From Coprobacillus sp. (lineage in GTDB: Bacteria > Bacillota_I > Bacilli_A > RFN20 > CAG-826): a stretch of DNA of 64,000 nt. The notes beneath the pieces are model-generated. The model had not been told where the DNA came from, made no database searches, and saw nothing but the letters and a program-made list of their open reading frames with translations. Every line of letters begins with the position of its first letter. The stretch's first letter is position 1. Below, one piece after another: positions 62,607-64,000 of the stretch. The stretch lies in assembly GCA_021203905.1 (NCBI GenBank), contig JAJQAG010000004.1, positions 1 through 64,000 on the forward strand. The letters run 5' to 3'. A program made the position numbers and the translations under genes.

Positions 62607-64000
62607 ATGGCACTAGATCAAAGTAAAATACGAAACTTCTCGATTGTTGCTCACATAGATCATGGGAAATCCACTTTAGCGGATCGTATCTTAGAGCAGA
62701 CCGGAGCGGTCGCTCCCAGAGACATGAAAGAGCAACTCTTAGATACCATGGATCTCGAGAGAGAAAGAGGAATTACCATTAAGCTCAATGCAGTCACTCT
62801 TTCCTATAAAGCGGATGATGGAGAAACCTATACCTTTAACTTGATTGACACTCCAGGGCACGTCGACTTTTCTTATGAAGTCTCAAGAAGCCTCGCTGCT
62901 TGTGAAGGCGCACTTTTAGTGGTTGATGCCACTCAAGGAGTGGAAGCCCAAACCCTCGCTAATGTCTATCTTGCCATCGATAACAATCTTGAGATTGTCC
63001 CTGTTATCAATAAGATTGATCTTCCTAGTGCGGATGTCGAGATGGTGAAACACGAGATTGAAACCAGAGTGGGTATTGATTGTACTAACGCTATCAGTGT
63101 GTCCGCTAAAACAGGAGAGAATGTCCACGAACTCCTTGAAGCAATTGTTCACGAAATCCCCGCCCCTCAAGGAGATAGTAGTGCTCCCCTTCAAGCTCTT
63201 GTCTTTGATAGTTACTATGATTCTTATCGTGGCGCGGTTATCCTTATCCGCATCAAGGAAGGAACTATTAAAGTGGGAGATGAAATCTTCCTTATGGGGA
63301 GTAAAAAAACCTATACAGTTACCGAACTTGGAATTAGAACTCCTAATGAAGTAAAAGTTGATGAACTTTGTGCGGGAGAAGTGGGGTACTTATGCGCTCA
63401 GATTAAAGATGTCAAAGATGTGAGACCAGGTGAAACTGTCACTACAGTCTCTCGCCCAGCGAGTGAACCTCTTCCTGGTTATAAACCTTTAACTCCTATG
63501 GTCTACTGTGGTCTTTATCCTGTTGATAGCGCCTATTATCAACCCCTTAAAGATGCTTTAGAGAAACTCTCTCTTAATGACGCCAGTCTCGTCTTTGCCC
63601 CTGAGACTTCTAAAGCCCTAGGTTTTGGATTTAGATGTGGGTTCTTAGGACTCCTTCATATGGATATCGTTCAAGAGAGACTTGAAAGAGAATACAATCT
63701 CAACCTTATATTGACCGCTCCAAGCGTCATCTATCATGTAGAACTTACAAACGGGAAGATGATAGAACTTAACAATCCATCAGACTTACCTGATATGTCG
63801 AGTGTTAAAACCATTGAAGAACCCTATGTCAAAGCGAGCATCATGACTCCTCCTGAGTATATTGGTCCGGTGATGGAACTCTGTCATGAGAGAAGAGGAA
63901 TCTTTATCGATAACCAATACTTTGATGAGACACGAAGTGTCTTAATCTATGAATTACCTCTCAATGAGATTATCTATAACTTCTTTGATAAGCTTAAAAG
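62607..64000 (+). CDS. lepA: Elongation factor 4 (LepA), cut by the window edge
   Basis: The first 464 of about 600 residues of the back-translocating GTPase LepA. It shows G1 AHIDHGKST near residue 15, [10 protein letters not shown] (G2), IDTPGHVDF (G3), NKIDLPSAD (G4), and later [24 protein letters not shown] in domain V/III. The frame is open to the last base, so the end is only missing, not broken. Confidence 0.97.
   Translation, partial: MALDQSKIRNFSIVAHIDHGKSTLADRILEQTGAVAPRDMKEQLLDTMDLERERGITIKLNAVTLSYKADDGETYTFNLIDTPGHVDFSYEVSRSLAACEGALLVVDATQGVEAQTLANVYLAIDNNLEIVPVINKIDLPSADVEMVKHEIETRVGIDCTNAISVSAKTGENVHELLEAIVHEIPAPQGDSSAPLQALVFDSYYDSYRGAVILIRIKEGTIKVGDEIFLMGSKKTYTVTELGIRTPNEVKVDELCAGEVGYLCAQIKDVKDVRPGETVTTVSRPASEPLPGYKPLTPMVYCGLYPVDSAYYQPLKDALEKLSLNDASLVFAPETSKALGFGFRCGFLGLLHMDIVQERLEREYNLNLILTAPSVIYHVELTNGKMIELNNPSDLPDMSSVKTIEEPYVKASIMTPPEYIGPVMELCHERRGIFIDNQYFDETRSVLIYELPLNEIIYNFFDKLK

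Noticed and set aside
62607-64000. Truncated lepA
   Set aside because: The frame is simply cut by the window edge.

Overview
The window looks like one end of a contig from an uncultured, low-GC, Mollicutes-like member of the Bacilli (Erysipelotrichales/RF39-type). The evidence is classic Bacilli gene order (gmk-priA-rsmB-rlmN-prpC-prkC-rsgA-rpe near rpmB; alaS-ruvX-DUF1292; comEA-comEC-holA-rpsT then lepA), short intergenic gaps, many lipoproteins, and reduced versions of several familiar proteins. TGA is a normal stop here (glpK, rlmN, atpB), so this is code 11, not the mycoplasma code. The lineage is an inference; no rRNA is present.

Layout. 1-87 is not genomic: it is an Illumina Nextera adapter read-through fused to the contig end. 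161-251 is tRNA-Ser(CGA). 305-2434 (minus) holds thioredoxin, a TraX-like membrane protein and a CPBP protease. 2575-6530 (plus) holds an IMPACT-family protein, Mrp ATPase, an M24 aminopeptidase and glycerol kinase. 6715-11196 is a membrane-ABC fusion exporter with a permease and a small anchored protein. 11431-17332 holds two huge paralogous lipoproteins. 17481-24104 is addB-addA plus a DUF5677 gene. 24149-25792 (minus) is a TGS/uridine-kinase-like protein. 25971-32693 is a complete F-type ATP synthase operon whose c subunit carries a two-carboxylate Na+ motif. 32696-36004 has pyrophosphatase, trmL and three lipoproteins, two of them thioredoxin-like. 36086-45824 is the gmk-to-rpe block, with an RsmB-like protein that has lost its catalytic motifs and a short PrkC-type kinase. 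45895-48474 (minus) has rpmB and a thymidylate-looking cluster (dCMP deaminase, FolD, a divergent ThyX-like protein). 48621-49916 is a lipoprotein serpin. 49956-53515 is T-box-alaS-ruvX-DUF1292. 53512-54674 (minus) is a split chromate-type transporter. 54770-64000 has greA, comEA, comEC, holA, rpsT, fmt, a nuclease-helicase and the first part of lepA.

Expression signals are unusual. At least nine genes have a TATAAT-like box ending only 6-8 nt before the ATG and no Shine-Dalgarno sequence, as expected for leaderless mRNAs, while genes inside operons use AGGAGG sites or stop/start overlaps. Several convergent gene pairs are so tight that their stop codons overlap in a shared TTAA. There is no intergenic stretch over 300 bases; the longest (49917-50194) is filled by the alaS T-box. 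I see no rRNA, IS element, prophage or CRISPR array.
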